Source: Eutreptiella sp. 'Long Island Sound 2002' (Eukaryota > Euglenozoa > Euglenophyceae > Eutreptiales > Eutreptiaceae). Taken from it: DNA of 64,000 nucleotides. The notes under the pieces are model-generated. The model was not told where the DNA came from. It saw only the letters and a list, made by a program, of their open reading frames with translations, and ran no database searches. The translations under genes and the position numbers were made by a program. Below are positions 15,600 to 30,750 of the stretch, piece after piece. The DNA lies in NCBI GenBank assembly GCA_964036045.1, contig OZ038379.1, forward strand, positions 110,919,611 to 110,983,610. Reading direction: 5' to 3'. Numbering within the stretch: position 1 is the stretch's first letter; every line of letters starts with the position of its first letter.

Positions 15600-18500
15600 A
15601 AACACACTTCAAACAAACGCAAACGATCACAAACAATCGACCCCGCCCCCCCACACACATGTTTGGGCCCCATCAGGGCCAACGCATCTTCCCTTACCTT
15701 CCGGCAACAAATCCCAATTCACAAAAACACAAAATTTGCAAAAAAAACATGGAAACATACCAAAACTGACTTCGGGCCCTTTCCATGGGCAGTCAACATG
15801 CCCCAGGCCACTGTACCTGACCTAGGAACCCTCGCATGCTCATACACACACTACTCACATACACTGCATGCTCAAATCACTCCCAGAAATTCAAAATGAA
15901 GATGGGGCACATTTGAAAACAAGTGCCCATGTTAGGTTTCAAAACCCTACAAAAACACACACACTGCATGCAAGCAGCACACGTGCATGCTTGCAACACT
16001 CTAGTGCACTCAAACACACTCAAAACAAACGCAAATGATCACAAACAATCGACCCCGCCCCCCCACACACGTGTTTGGGCCCCATCAGGGCCAACGCATC
16101 TTCCCTTACCTTCCGGCAACGAATCCCAATTCACAAAAACACAAAATTTGCAAAAAAAAACATGGAAACATACCAAAACTGACTTCGGGCCCTTTCCATG
16201 GGCAGTCAACATGCCCTGGGCCACTGCACCTGACCTAGGAACACTCGCATGCTCATACACACACTACTCACATACACTGCATGCTCAAATTACTCACGGA
16301 AATTCAAAATAAAGATGGGGCACATCTGAACACAAGTACCCATGTTAGGTTTCAAAACCATACAAAACACACACACTGCATGCAAGCAGCACACGTGCAT
16401 GCTTGCAACACTCTACTGCACTCAAACACACCCAAAACAAACGAAGATGATCACAAACAATCGACCCCGCCCCCCCACACACGTGTTTGGGCCCCATCAG
16501 GGCCAACGCATCTTCCCTTACCTTCCGGCAACAAATCCCAATTCACAAAAACACAAAATTTGCAAAAAAACATGGAAACATACCAAAACTGACTTCGGGC
16601 CCTTTCCATGGGCAGTCAACATGCCTTGGGACACCGTACATGACCTAGGAACACTCGCATGCTCATACACACACTACTCACATGCACTGCATGCTCAAAT
16701 TACTCACAGAAATTCAAAATAAAGATGGGGCACATTTGAACATAAGTGCCCATGTTAGGTTTCAAAACCCTACAAAAGCACACACACTGCATGCAAGCAG
16801 CACACGTGCATGCTTGCAACACTCTAGTGCACCGAAACACACTCAAAACAAACGCAGATGATCACAAACAATCGACCCCCACCCCCCGCACACGTGTTTG
16901 GACCCCATCAGGGCCAGCGCATCTTCTCTTACCTTCCGGCAACAAATCCCAATTCACAAAAACACAAAATTTGCAAAAAAAACATGGAAACATACCAAAA
17001 CTGACTTCGGGCCCTTTCCATGGGCAGTCAACATGCCCTGGGCCACTGCACCTAACCTAGGAACACTCGCATGCTCATACACACACTACCCACATACACT
17101 GCATGCTCAAATTACTCACAGAAATTCAAAATAAAGATGGGGCACATTTGAACACAAGTGCCCATGTTAGGTTTCAAAACCCTACAAAAACACACACACT
17201 GCATGCAAGCAGCACACGTGCATGCTTGCAACACTCTACTGCACTCAAACACACTCAAAACAAACGCACATGATCACAAACAATCAACCCTGCCCCCCCA
17301 CACACGTGATTGGGCCCCATCAGGGCCAACGCATCTTCCCTTACCTTCCGGCAACAAATCCCAATTCACAAAAACACAAAATTTGCAAAAAAAAACATGG
17401 AAACATACCAAAACTGACTTCAGGCCCTTTCCATGGGCAATCAACATGCCTTGGGCCACTGCACCTGACCTAGGAACACTCGCATGCTCATACACACACT
17501 ACTCACATACACCGCATGCTCAAATTACTCACACAAATTCAAAATAAAGATGGGGCACATTTGAACACAAGTGCCCATGTTAGGTTTCAAAACCCTACAA
17601 AAACACACACACTGCATGCAAGCAGCACACGTGCATGCTTGCAACACTCTACTGCACTCAAACACACTCAAAACAAACACAGATGATCACAAACAATCAA
17701 CCCTGCCCCCCCACACACGTGATTGGGCCCCATCAGGGCCAACGCATCTTCCCTTACCTTCCGGCAACAAATCCCAATTCACAAAAACACAAAATTTGCA
17801 AAAAAACATGGAAACATACCAAAACTGACTTCGGGCCCTTTCCATGGGCAGTCAACATGCCTTGGGACATCGTACATGACCTAGGAACACTCGCATGCTC
17901 ATACACACACTACTCACATGCACTGCATGCTCAAATTACTCACAGAAATTCAAAATAAAGATGGGGCACATTTGAAAACAAGTGCCCATGTTAGGTTTCA
18001 AAACCCTACAAAAGCACACGCACTGCATGCAAGCAGCACACGTGCATGCTTGCAACACTCTACTGCACCCAAACACACTCAAAACAAACACAGATGATCA
18101 CAAACAATCAACCCCGCCCCCCCACACACGTGATTGGGCCCCATCAGGGCCAACGCATCTTCCCTTACCTTCCGGCAACAAATCCCAATTCACAAAAACA
18201 CAAAATTTGCAAAAAAAAAACATGGAAACATACCAAAACTGACTTCGGGCCCTTTCCATGGGCAGTCAACATGCCTTGGGCCACTGCACCTGACCTAGGA
18301 ACACTCGCATGCTCATACACACACTACTCACATACACTGCATGCTCAAATTACTCACAGAAATTCAAAATAAAGATGGGGCACATTTGAACACAAGTGCC
18401 CATGTTAGGTTTCAAAACCCTACAAAAACACACACACTGCATGCAAGGAGCACACGTGCATGCTTGCAACACTCTACTGCACTCAAACACACTCAAAACA

Positions 18501-21500
18501 AACGCAGATGATCACAAACAATCGGCCCGCCCGCCCCACACACGTATTTGGGCCCCATCAGGGCCAACGCATGTTCCCTTACCTTCCGGCAACAAATCCT
18601 AATTCACAAAAAAACAAAATTTGCAAAAAAGACATGGAAACATACCAAAACTGACTTCGGGCCCTTTCCATGGGCAGTCAACATGCCCTAGGCCACTGCA
18701 CCTGACCTAGGAACACTCGCATGCTCATACACACACTACTCACATACACTGCATGCTCAAAGTACTCACACAAATTCAAAATAAAGATGGGGCACATTTG
18801 AACACAAGTGCCCATGTTAGGTTTCAAAACCCTACAAAAACACACACACTGCATGCAAGCAGCACACGTGCATGCTTGCAACACTCTAGTGCACTGAAAC
18901 ACACTTCAAACAAACGCAAACGATCACAAACAATCGACCCCCACCCCCCGCACACGTGTTTGGACCCCATCAGGGCCAACGCATCTTCTCTTACCTTCCG
19001 GCAACAAATCCCAATTCACAAAAACACAAAATTTGCAAAAAAAACATGGAAACATACCAAAACTGACTTCGGGCCCTTTCCATGGGCAGTCAACATGCCT
19101 TGGGCCACTGCACCTGACCTAGGAACACTCGCATGCTCATACACACACTGCTCACATACGCTGCATGCTCAAATTACTTCCAGAAATTCAAAATAAAGAT
19201 GGGGCACATTTGAACACAAGTGCCCATGTTAGGTTTCAAAACCCTACAAAAACACACACACTGCATGCAAGCAGCACACGTGCATGCTTGCAACACTCTA
19301 GTGCACTAAAACACACTCAAAACAAACGCAAATGATCACAAACAATCGACCCCGCCCCCCCACACACATGTTTGGGCCCCATCAGGGCCAACGCATCTTC
19401 CCTTACCTTCCGGCAACAAATCCCAATTCACAAAAACACAAAATTTGCAAAAAAAACATGGAAACATACCAAAACTGACTTCGGGCCCTTTCCATGGGCA
19501 GTCAACATGCCCCAGGCCACTGTACCTGACCTAGGAACCCTCGCATGCTCATACACACACTACTCACATACACTGCATGCTCAAATTACTCCCGGAAATT
19601 CAAAATGAAGATGGGGCACATTTGAACACAAGTGCCCATGTTAGGTTTCAAAACCCTACAAAAACACACACACTGCATGCAAGCAGCACACGTGCATGCT
19701 TGCAACACTCTAGTGCACTGAAACACACTCAAAACAAACGCAAATGATCACAAACAATCGACCCCGCCCCCCCACACACATGTTTGGGCCCCATCAGGGC
19801 CAACGCATCTTCCCTTACCTTCCGGCAACAAATCCCAATTCACAAAAACACAAAATTTGCAAAAAAAAACATGGAAACATACCAAAACTGACTTCGGGCC
19901 CTTTCCATGGGCAGTCAACATGCCCTGGGCCACTGCACCTGACCTAGGAACACTCGCATGCTCATACACACACTACTCACATACACTGCATGCTCAAATT
20001 ACTCACGGAAATTCAAAATAAAGATGGGGCACATCTGAACACAAGTGCCCATGTTAGGTTTCAAAACCATACAAAACACACACACTGCATGCAAGCAGCA
20101 CACGTGCATGCTTGCAACACTCTACTGCACTCAAACACACCCAAAACAAACGAAGATGATCACAAACAATCGACCCCGCCCCCCCACACACGTGTTTGGG
20201 CCCCATCAGGGCCAACGCATCTTCCCTTACCTTCCGGCAACAAATCCCAATTCACAAAAACACAAAATTTGCAAAAAAACATGGAAACATACCAAAACTG
20301 ACTTCGGGCCCTTTCCATGGGCAGTCAACATGCCTTGGGACACTGTACATGACCTAGGAACACTCGCATGCTCATACACACACTACTCACATGCACTGCA
20401 TGCTCAAATTACTCACAGAAATTCAAAATAAAGATGGGGCACATTTGAACATAAGTGCCCATGTTAGGTTTCAAAACCCTACAAAAGCACACACACTGCA
20501 TGCAAGCAGCACACGTGCATGCTTGCAACACTCTAGTGCACCGAAACACACTCAAAACAAACGCAGATGATCACAAACAATCGACCCCCACCCCCCGCAC
20601 ACGTGTTTGGACCCCATCAGGGCCAGCGCATCTTCTCTTACCTTCCGGCAACAAATCCCAATTCACAAAAACACAAAATTTGCAAAAAAAACATGGAAAC
20701 ATACCAAAACTGACTTCGGGCCCTTTCCATGGGCAGTCAACATGCCCTGGGCCACTGCACCTAACCTAGGAACACTCGCATGCTCATACACACACTACCC
20801 ACATACACTGCATGCTCAAATTACTCACAGAAATTCAAAATAAAGATGGGGCACATTTGAACACAAGTGCCCATGTTAGGTTTCAAAACCCTACAAAAAC
20901 ACACACACTGCATGCAAGCAGCACACGTGCATGCTTGCAACACTCTACTGCACTCAAACACACTCAAAACAAACACAGATGATCACAAACAATCAACCCT
21001 GCCCCCCCACACACGTGATTGGGCCCCATCAGGGCCAACGCATCTTCCCTTACCTTCCGGCAACAAATCCCAATTCACAAAAACACAAAATTTGCAAAAA
21101 AAAACATGGAAACATACCAAAACTGACTTCAGGCCCTTTCCATGGGCAGTCAACATGCCTTGGGCCACTGCACCTGACCTAGGAACACTCGCATGCTCAT
21201 ACACACACTACTCACATACACCGCATGCTCAAATTACTCACACAAATTCAAAATAAAGATGGGGCACATTTGAACACAAGTGCCCATGTTAGGTTTCAAA
21301 ACCCTACAAAAACACACACACTGCATGCAAGCAGCACACGTGCATGCTTGCAACACTCTACTGCACTCAAACACACTCAAAACAAACACAGATGATCACA
21401 AACAATCAACCCTGCCCCCCCACACACGTGATTGGGCCCCATCAGGGCCAACGCATCTTCCCTTACCTTCCGGCAACAAATCCCAATTCACAAAAACACA

Positions 21501-22110
21501 AAATTTGCAAAAAAACATGGAAACATACCAAAACTGACTTCGGGCCCTTTCCATGGGCAGTCAACATGCCTTGGGACATCGTACATGACCTAGGAACACT
21601 CGCATGCTCATACACACACTACTCACATGCACTGCATGCTCAAATTACTCACAGAAATTCAAAATAAAGATGGGGCACATTTGAAAACAAGTGCCCATGT
21701 TAGGTTTCAAAACCCTACAAAAGCACACGCACTGCATGCAAGCAGCACACGTGCATGCTTGCAACACTCTACTGCACTCAAACACACTCAAAACAAACAC
21801 AGATGATCACAAACAATCAACCCCGCCCCCCCACACACGTGATTGGGCCCCATCAGGGCCAACGCATCTTCCCTTACCTTCCGGCAACAAATCCCAATTC
21901 ACAAAAACACAAAATTTGCAAAAAAAAAACATGGAAACATACCAAAACTGACTTCGGGCCCTTTCCATGGGCAGTCAACATGCCTTGGGCCACTGCACCT
22001 GACCTAGGAACACTCGCATGCTCATACACACACTACTCACATACACTGCATGCTCAAATTACTCACAGAAATTCAAAATAAAGATGGGGCACATTTGAAC
22101 ACAAGTGCCC
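15600..22110. repeat. Higher-order duplication, 9 monomers (3,709 bp offset)
   Basis: Variants in about 15,600-18,400 recur in the same order at 19,309-22,110 with an offset of 3,709 bases. Examples are the one-base-short ACCATACAAAACACAC monomer at about 16,360 and 20,070, and the CCCCAGGCC variant near 15,800 and 19,510. A neighbouring stretch (about 15,380-15,650 against 18,680-18,950) is instead related with an offset of 3,297 (8 monomers). The block is therefore a mosaic of at least two unequal exchanges. Confidence 0.85.
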
Positions 22111-23341
22111 ATGTTAGGTTTCAAAACCCTACAAAAACACACACACTGCATGCAAGCAGCACACGTGCATGCTTGCAACACTCTACTGCACTCAAACACA
22201 CTCAAAACAAACGCAGATGATCACAAACAATCGACCCCGCCCCCCCACACACGTGTTTGGGCCCCATCAGGGCCAACGCATCTTCCCTTACCTTCCGGCA
22301 ACAAATCCCAATTCACAAAAACACAAAATTTGCAAAAAAAACATGGAAACATACCAAAACTGACTTCGGGCCCTTTCCATGGGCAGTCAACATGCCCTGG
22401 GCCACTGCACCTGACCTAGGAACACTCGCATGCTCATACACACACTACTCACATACACTGCATGCTCAAATTACTCACAGAAATTCAAAATAAAGATGGG
22501 GCACATTTGAAAACAAGTGCCCATGTTAGGTTTCAAAACCCTACAAAAACACACACAATGCATGCAAGCAGCACACGTGCATGCTTGCAACACTCTACTG
22601 CACTCAAACACACTCAAAACAAACGCAAATGATCAGAAGCAATCGACCCCAACCCCCCACACACGTGTTTGGGCCCCATCAGGGCCAACACATCTTCCCT
22701 TACCTTCCGGCAACAAATCCCAATTCACAAAAACACAAAATTTGCAAAAAAAAACATGGAAACATACCAAAACTAACTTCGGGCCCTTTCCATGGGCAGT
22801 CAACATGCCCTGGGCCACTGCACCTGACCTAGGAACACTCGCATGCTCATACACACACTACTCACATACACTGCATGCTCAAATTACTCACAGAAATTCA
22901 AAATAAAGATGGGGCACATTTAAACACAAGTGCCCATGTTAGGTTTCAAAACCCTACAAAAACACACGCACTGCATGCAAGCAGCACACGTGCATGCTTG
23001 CAACACTCTAGTGCACTGAAACACACCCAAAACAAACGCAAATGATCAGAAGCAATCGACCCCAACCCCCCACACACGTGTTTGGGCCCCATCAGGGCCA
23101 ACGCATCTTCCCTTACCTTCGGGCAACAAATCCCAATTCACAAGAACACAAAATTTGCAAAAAAAACATGGAAACATACCAAAAATGACTTCGGGCCCTT
23201 TGCACGGGCAGTCAACATGCCCTGGGCAACTGCACCTGACCTAGGAACACACGCATGCTCATACACACACTACCCACATACACTGCATGCTCAAATTACT
23301 CACAGAAATTCAAAATGAAGATGGGGCACATTTGAAAACAA

Positions 23342-26300
23342 GTGCCCATGTTAGGTTTCAAAGCCCTACAAAAACACACACACTGCATGCAGGCAGCACA
23401 CGTGCATGCTTGCAACACTCTACTACACCCAAACACACTCAAAACAAACGCAGATGATCACAAACAGTCGACCCCGCCCCCCCACACACGTGTTTGGGCC
23501 CCATCAGGGCCAACACATCTTCCCTTACCTTCCGGCAACAAATCCCAATTCACAAAAACACAAAATTTGCAAAATAACATGGAAACATACCAAAACTGAC
23601 TTCGGGCCCTTTCCATGGGCAGTCAACATGCCTTGGGCCACTGTACATGACCTAGGAACACTCGCATGCTCATACACACACTACTCACATGCACCGCATG
23701 CTCAAATTACTCACAGAAATTCAAAATGAAGATGGGGCACATTTGAAAACAAGTGCCCATGTTTGGTTTCAAAACCCTACAAAAGCACACGCACTGCATG
23801 CAAGCAGCACACGTGCATGCTTGCAACAATCTAATGCACTGAAACACACTCAAAACAAACGCGGATGATCACAAACAATCGGCCCGCCCGCCCCACACAC
23901 GCATTTGGGCCCCATCAGGGCCAACGCATCTTCCCTTACCTTCCGGCAAAAAATCCCAATTCACAAAAACACAAAATTTGCAAAAAAACATGGAAACATA
24001 CCAAAACTGACTTCGGGCCCTTTCCATGGGCAGTCAACATGCCTTGGGCCACTGTACCTGACCTAGGAACACTCGCATGCTCATACACACATGACTCACA
24101 TACACTGCATGCTCAAATTACTCAGAGAAATTAAAAATAAGGATGGGGCACATTTGAAAACAAGTGCCCATGTTAGGTTTCAAACCCTACAAAAACACAC
24201 ACACTGCATGCAAGCAGCACACGTGCATGCTTGCAACACTCTAGTGCACCCAAACACACTCAAAACAAACGCAGATGATCACAAACAATCGACCCCGCCC
24301 CCCCACACACGTATTTGGGCCCCATCAGGGCCAACGCAACTTCCCTTACCTGCCGGCAACAAATCCCAATTCACAAAAACACAAAATTTGCAAAAAAAAA
24401 CATGGAAACATACCAAAACTGACTTCGGGCCCTTTCCATGGGCAGTCAACATGCCCTGGACCACTGCACTTGACCTAGGAATACACGCATGCTCATACAC
24501 ACACTACCCACATACACTGCATGCTCAAATTACTCACAGAAATTCAAAATAAAGATGGGGCACATTTAAACACAAGTGCCCATGTTAGGTTTCAAAACCC
24601 TACAAAAACACACACACTGCATGCAAGCAGCACACGTGCATGCTTGCAACACTCTACTACACTCAAACACACTCAAAACAAACGCAGATGATCACAAACA
24701 ATCGACCCCAACCCCCCACACACGTGTTTGGGCCCCATCAGGGCCAACGCATCTTCCCTTACCTTCCGGCAACAAATCCCAATTCACAAAAACACAAAAT
24801 TTGCAAAAAAACATGGAAACATACCAAAACTGACTTCGGGCCCTTTCCATGGGCAGTCAACATGCCTTGGGCCACTGTACATGACCTAGGAACACTCGCA
24901 TGCTCATACACACACTACTCACATGCACTGCATGCTCAAATTACTCACAGAAATTCAAAATAAAGATGGGGCACATTTGAAAACAAGTGCCCATGTTAGG
25001 TTTCAAAACCCTACAAAAGCACATGCACTGCATGCAAGCAGCACACGTGCATGCTTGCAATAATCTAATGCACCGAAACACACTCAAAACAAACGCAGAT
25101 GATCACAAACAATGGACCCCGCCCGCCCCACACACGTATTTGGGCCCCATTAGGGCCAACGCATCTTCCCTTACCTTCCGGCAACAAATCCCAATTCACA
25201 AAAACACAAAATTTGCAAAAAAACATGGAAACATACCAAAACTGACTTTGGGCCCTTTCCATGGGCAGTCAACATGCCTTGGGCCACTGTACCTGACCTA
25301 GGAACACTCGCATGCTCATACACACATTACTCACATACACTGCATGCTCAAATTACTCAGAGAAATTAAAAAAAAAGATGGGGCACATTTGAACACAAGT
25401 GCCCATGTTAGGTTTCAAAACCCTACAAAAACACACACACTGCATGCAAGCAGCACACGTGCATGCTTGCAACACTCTAGTGCACCCAAACACACTCAAA
25501 ACAAACGCAGATGATCACAAACAATGGACCCCGCCCGCCCCACACACGTATTTGGGCCCCATTAGGGCCAACGCATCTTCCCTTACCTTCCGGCAACAAA
25601 TCCCAATTCACAAAAACACAAAATTTGCAAAAAAACATGGAAACATACCAAAACTGACTTTGGGCCCTTTCCATGGGCAGTCAACGTGCCTTGGGCCACT
25701 GTACCTGACCTAGGAACACTCGCATGCTCATACACACATTACTCACATACACTGCATGCTCAAATTACTCAGAGAAATTAAAAAAAAAGATGGGGCACAT
25801 TTAAACACAAGTGCCCATGTTAGGTTTCAAAACCCTACAAAAACACACACACTGCATGCAAGCAGCACACGTGCATGCTTGCAACACTCTACTACACTCA
25901 AACACACTCAAAACAAACGCAGATGATCACAAACAATCGACCCCAACCCCCCACACACGTGTTTGGGCCCCATCAGGGCCAACGCATCTTCCCTTACCTT
26001 CCGGCAACAAATCCCAATTCACAAAAACACAAAATTTGCAAAATAACATGGAAACATACCAAAACTGACTTCGGGCCCTTTCCATGGGCAGTCAACATGC
26101 CTTGGGCCACTGTACATGACCTAGGAACACTCGCATGCTCATACACACACTACTCACATGCACCGCATGCTCAAATTACTCACAGAAATTCAAAATGAAG
26201 ATGGGGCACATTTGAAAACAAGTGCCCATGTTTGGTTTCAAAACCCTACAAAAGCACACGCACTGCATGCAAGCAGCACACGTGCATGCTTGCAACAATC

Positions 26301-28270
26301 TAATGCACTGAAACACACTCAAAACAAACGCGGATGATCACAAACAATCGGCCCGCCCGCCCCACACACGCATTTGGGCCCCATCAGGGCCAACGCATCT
26401 TCCCTTACCTTCCGGCAAAAAATCCCAATTCACAAAAACACAAAATTTGCAAAAAAACATGGAAACATACCAAAACTGACTTCGGGCCCTTTCCATGGGC
26501 AGTCAACATGCCTTGGGCCACTGTACCTGACCTAGGAACACTCGCATGCTCATACACACATGACTCACATACACTGCATGCTCAAATTACTCAGAGAAAT
26601 TAAAAATAAGGATGGGGCACATTTGAAAACAAGTGCCCATGTTAGGTTTCAAACCCTACAAAAACACACACACTGCATGCAAGCAGCACACGTGCATGCT
26701 TGCAACACTCTAGTGCACCCAAACACACTCAAAACAAACGCAGATGATCACAAACAATCGACCCCGCCCCCCCACACACGTATTTGGGCCCCATCAGGGC
26801 CAACGCAACTTCCCTTACCTGCCGGCAACAAATCCCAATTCACAAAAACACAAAATTTGCAAAAAAAAACATGGAAACATACCAAAACTGACTTCGGGCC
26901 CTTTCCATGGGCAGTCAACATGCCCTGGACCACTGCACTTGACCTAGGAATACACGCATGCTCATACACACACTACCCACATACACTGCATGCTCAAATT
27001 ACTCACAGAAATTCAAAATAAAGATGGGGCACATTTAAACACAAGTGCCCATGTTAGGTTTCAAAACCCTACAAAAACACACACACTGCATGCAAGCAGC
27101 ACACGTGCATGCTTGCAACACTCTACTACACTCAAACACACTCAAAACAAACGCAGATGATCACAAACAATCGACCCCAACCCCCCACACACGTGTTTGG
27201 GCCCCATCAGGGCCAACGCATCTTCCCTTACCTTCCGGCAACAAATCCCAATTCACAAAAACACAAAATTTGCAAAAAAACATGGAAACATACCAAAACT
27301 GACTTCGGGCCCTTTCCATGGGCAGTCAACATGCCTTGGGCCACTGTACATGACCTAGGAACACTCGCATGCTCATACACACACTACTCACATGCACTGC
27401 ATGCTCAAATTACTCACAGAAATTCAAAATAAAGATGGGGCACATTTGAAAACAAGTGCCCATGTTAGGTTTCAAAACCCTACAAAAGCACATGCACTGC
27501 ATGCAAGCAGCACACGTGCATGCTTGCAATAATCTAATGCACCGAAACACACTCAAAACAAACGCAGATGATCACAAACAATGGACCCCGCCCGCCCCAC
27601 ACACGTATTTGGGCCCCATTAGGGCCAACGCATCTTCCCTTACCTTCCGGCAACAAATCCCAATTCACAAAAACACAAAATTTGCAAAAAAACATGGAAA
27701 CATACCAAAACTGACTTTGGGCCCTTTCCATGGGCAGTCAACGTGCCTTGGGCCACTGTACCTGACCTAGGAACACTCGCATGCTCATACACACATTACT
27801 CACATACACTGCATGCTCAAATTACTCAGAGAAATTAAAAAAAAAGATGGGGCACATTTGAACACAAGTGCCCATGTTAGGTTTCAAAACCCTACAAAAA
27901 CACACACACTGCATGCAAGCAGCACACGTGCATGCTTGCAACACTCTAGTGCACCCAAACACACTCAAAACAAACGCAGATGATCACAAACAATCGACCC
28001 CGCCCCCCCACACACGTATTTGGGCCCCATCAGGGCCAACGCATCTTCCCTTACCTTCCGGCAACAAATCCCAATTCACAAAAACACAAAATTTGCAAAA
28101 AAAACATGGAAACATACCAAAACTGACTTCGGGCCCTTTCCATGGGCAGTCAACATGCCCTGGGCCACTGCACCTGACCCAGGAACACACGCATGCTCAT
28201 ACACACACTACCCACATACACTGCATGCTCAAATTACTCACAGAAATTCAAAATAAAGATGGGGCACATT
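23342..28270. repeat. Higher-order duplication, 6 monomers (2,469 bp)
   Basis: Two consecutive hexamers of about 2,469 bp share private variants, such as AAATAACATGG near 23,575 and 26,044 and CAACTTCCCTTACCTGCCGG near 24,337 and 26,806. The copies are almost identical, indicating a recent duplication. Confidence 0.88.
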
Positions 28271-28279
28271 TGAACACAA

Positions 28280-30750
28280 GTGCCCATGTTAGGTTTCAAA
28301 ACCCTACAAAAACACACACACTGCATGCAAGCAGCACACGTGCATGCTTGCAACACTCTAGTGCACCCAAACACACTCAAAACAAACGCAGATGATCACA
28401 AACAATGGACCCCGCCCCCCCCCACACACGTATTTGGGCCCCATCAGGGCCAACGCATCTTCCCTTACCTTCCGGCAACAAATCCCAATTCACAAAAACA
28501 CAAAATTTGCAAAAAAACATGGAAACATACCAAAACTGACTTTGGGCCCTTTCCATGGGCAGTCAACATGCCCCGGGCCACTGCACCTGACCTAGGAACA
28601 CTCGCATGCTCATACACACACTACTCACATACACTGCATGCTCAAATTACTCACCAAAATTCAAAATAAAGATGGGGCACATTTGAAAACAAGTGCCCAT
28701 GTTAGGTTTCAAAACCCTACAAAAACACACACACTGCATGCAAGCAGCACACGTGCATGCTTGCAACACTCTAGTGCACTCAAACACACTCAAAACAGAC
28801 GCAGATGATTACAAACAATCGACCCCGCCCGCCCCACACACGTATTTGCGCCCCATCAGGGCCAACTCATCTTCCCTTACCTTCCGGCAACAAATCCCAA
28901 TTCACAAAAAAACAAAATTTGCAAAAAAACATGGAAACATACCAAAACTGACTTCGGGCCCTTTCCATGGGCAGTCAACATGCCCTGGGCCACTGTACAT
29001 GACCTAGGAACACTCGCATGCTCATACACACACTACTCGGATGGACTGCATGCTCAAATTACTCCCAGAAATTGAAAATAAAGATGGGGCACATTTGAAA
29101 ACAAGTGCCCATGTTAGGTTTCAAAACCCTACAAAAACACACGCAGTGCATGCAAGCAGCACACGTGCATGCTTGCAACACTCTACTACACCCAAACACA
29201 CTCAAAACAAACGCAGATGATCACAAACAATGGACCCCGCCCCCCCCACACACGTATTTGGGCCCCATCAGGGCCAACGCATCTTCCCTTACCTTCCGGC
29301 AACAAATCCCAATTCACAAAAACACAAAATTTGCAAAAAAAACATGGAAACATACCAAAACTGACTTCGGGCCCTTTCCATGGGCAGTCAACATGCCCTG
29401 GGCCACTGCACCTGACCTAGGAACACACGCATGCTCATACACACACTACCCACATACACTGCATGCTCAAATTACTCACAGAAATTCAAAATAAAGATGG
29501 GGCACATTTGAACACAAGTGCCCATGTTAGGTTTCAAAACCCTACAAAAACACACACACTGCATGCAAGCAGCACGCGTGCATGCTTGCAACACTCTAGT
29601 GCACCCAAACACACTCAAAACAAACGCAGATGATCACAAACAATGGACCCCGCCCCCCCCCACACACGTATTTGGGCCCCATCAGGGCCAACGCATCTTC
29701 CCTTACCTTCCGGCAACAAATCCCAATTCACAAAAACACAAAATTTGCAAAAAAACATGGAAACATACCAAAACTGACTTTGGGCCCTTTCCATGGGCAG
29801 TCAACATGCCCCGGGCCACTGCACCTGACCTAGGAACACTCGCATGCTCATACACACACTACTCACATACACTGCATGCTCAAATTACTCACAAAAATTC
29901 AAAATAAAGATGGGGCACATTTGAAAACAAGTGCCCATGTTAGGTTTCAAAACCCTACAAAAACACACACACTGCATGCAAGCAGCACACGTGCATGCTT
30001 GCAACACTCTAGTGCACTCAAACACACTCAAAACAGACGCAGATGATTACAAACAATCGACCCCGCCCGCCCCACACACGTATTTGCGCCCCATCAGGGC
30101 CAACTCATCTTCCCTTACCTTCCGGCAACAAATCCCAATTCACAAAAAAACAAAATTTGCAAAAAAACATGGAAACATACCAAAACTGACTTCGGGCCCT
30201 TTCCATGGGCAGTCAACATGCCCTGGGCCACTGTACATGACCTAGGAACACTCGCATGCTCATACACACACTACTCGGATGGACTGCATGCTCAAATTAC
30301 TCCCAGAAATTGAAAATAAAGATGGGGCACATTTGAAAACAAGTGCCCATGTTAGGTTTCAAAACCCTACAAAAACACACGCAGTGCATGCAAGCAGCAC
30401 ACGTGCATGCTTGCAACACTCTACTACACCCAAACACACTCAAAACAAACGCAGATGATCACAAACAATCGACCCCGCCCCCCCCACACACGTGTTTGGG
30501 CCCCATTAGGGCCAACGCATGTTCCCTTACCTTCCGGCAACAAATCCCAATTCACAAAAACACAAAATTTGCAAAAAAAACATGGAAACATACCAAAACT
30601 AACTTCGGGCCCTTTCCATGGGCAGTCAACATGCCCTGGGCCACTGTACTTGACCTAGGAACACTCGCATGCTCATACACACACTACTCACATACACTGC
30701 ATGCTCAAATTACTCCCAGAAATTAAAAATAAAGATGGGGCACATTTGAA
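28280..30750. repeat. Higher-order duplication, 3 monomers (1,238 bp)
   Basis: 28,280-29,517 is repeated at 29,518-30,755. Both copies share private variants, including the ACTACTCGGATGGACTGC variant near 29,033 and 30,271. Confidence 0.85.
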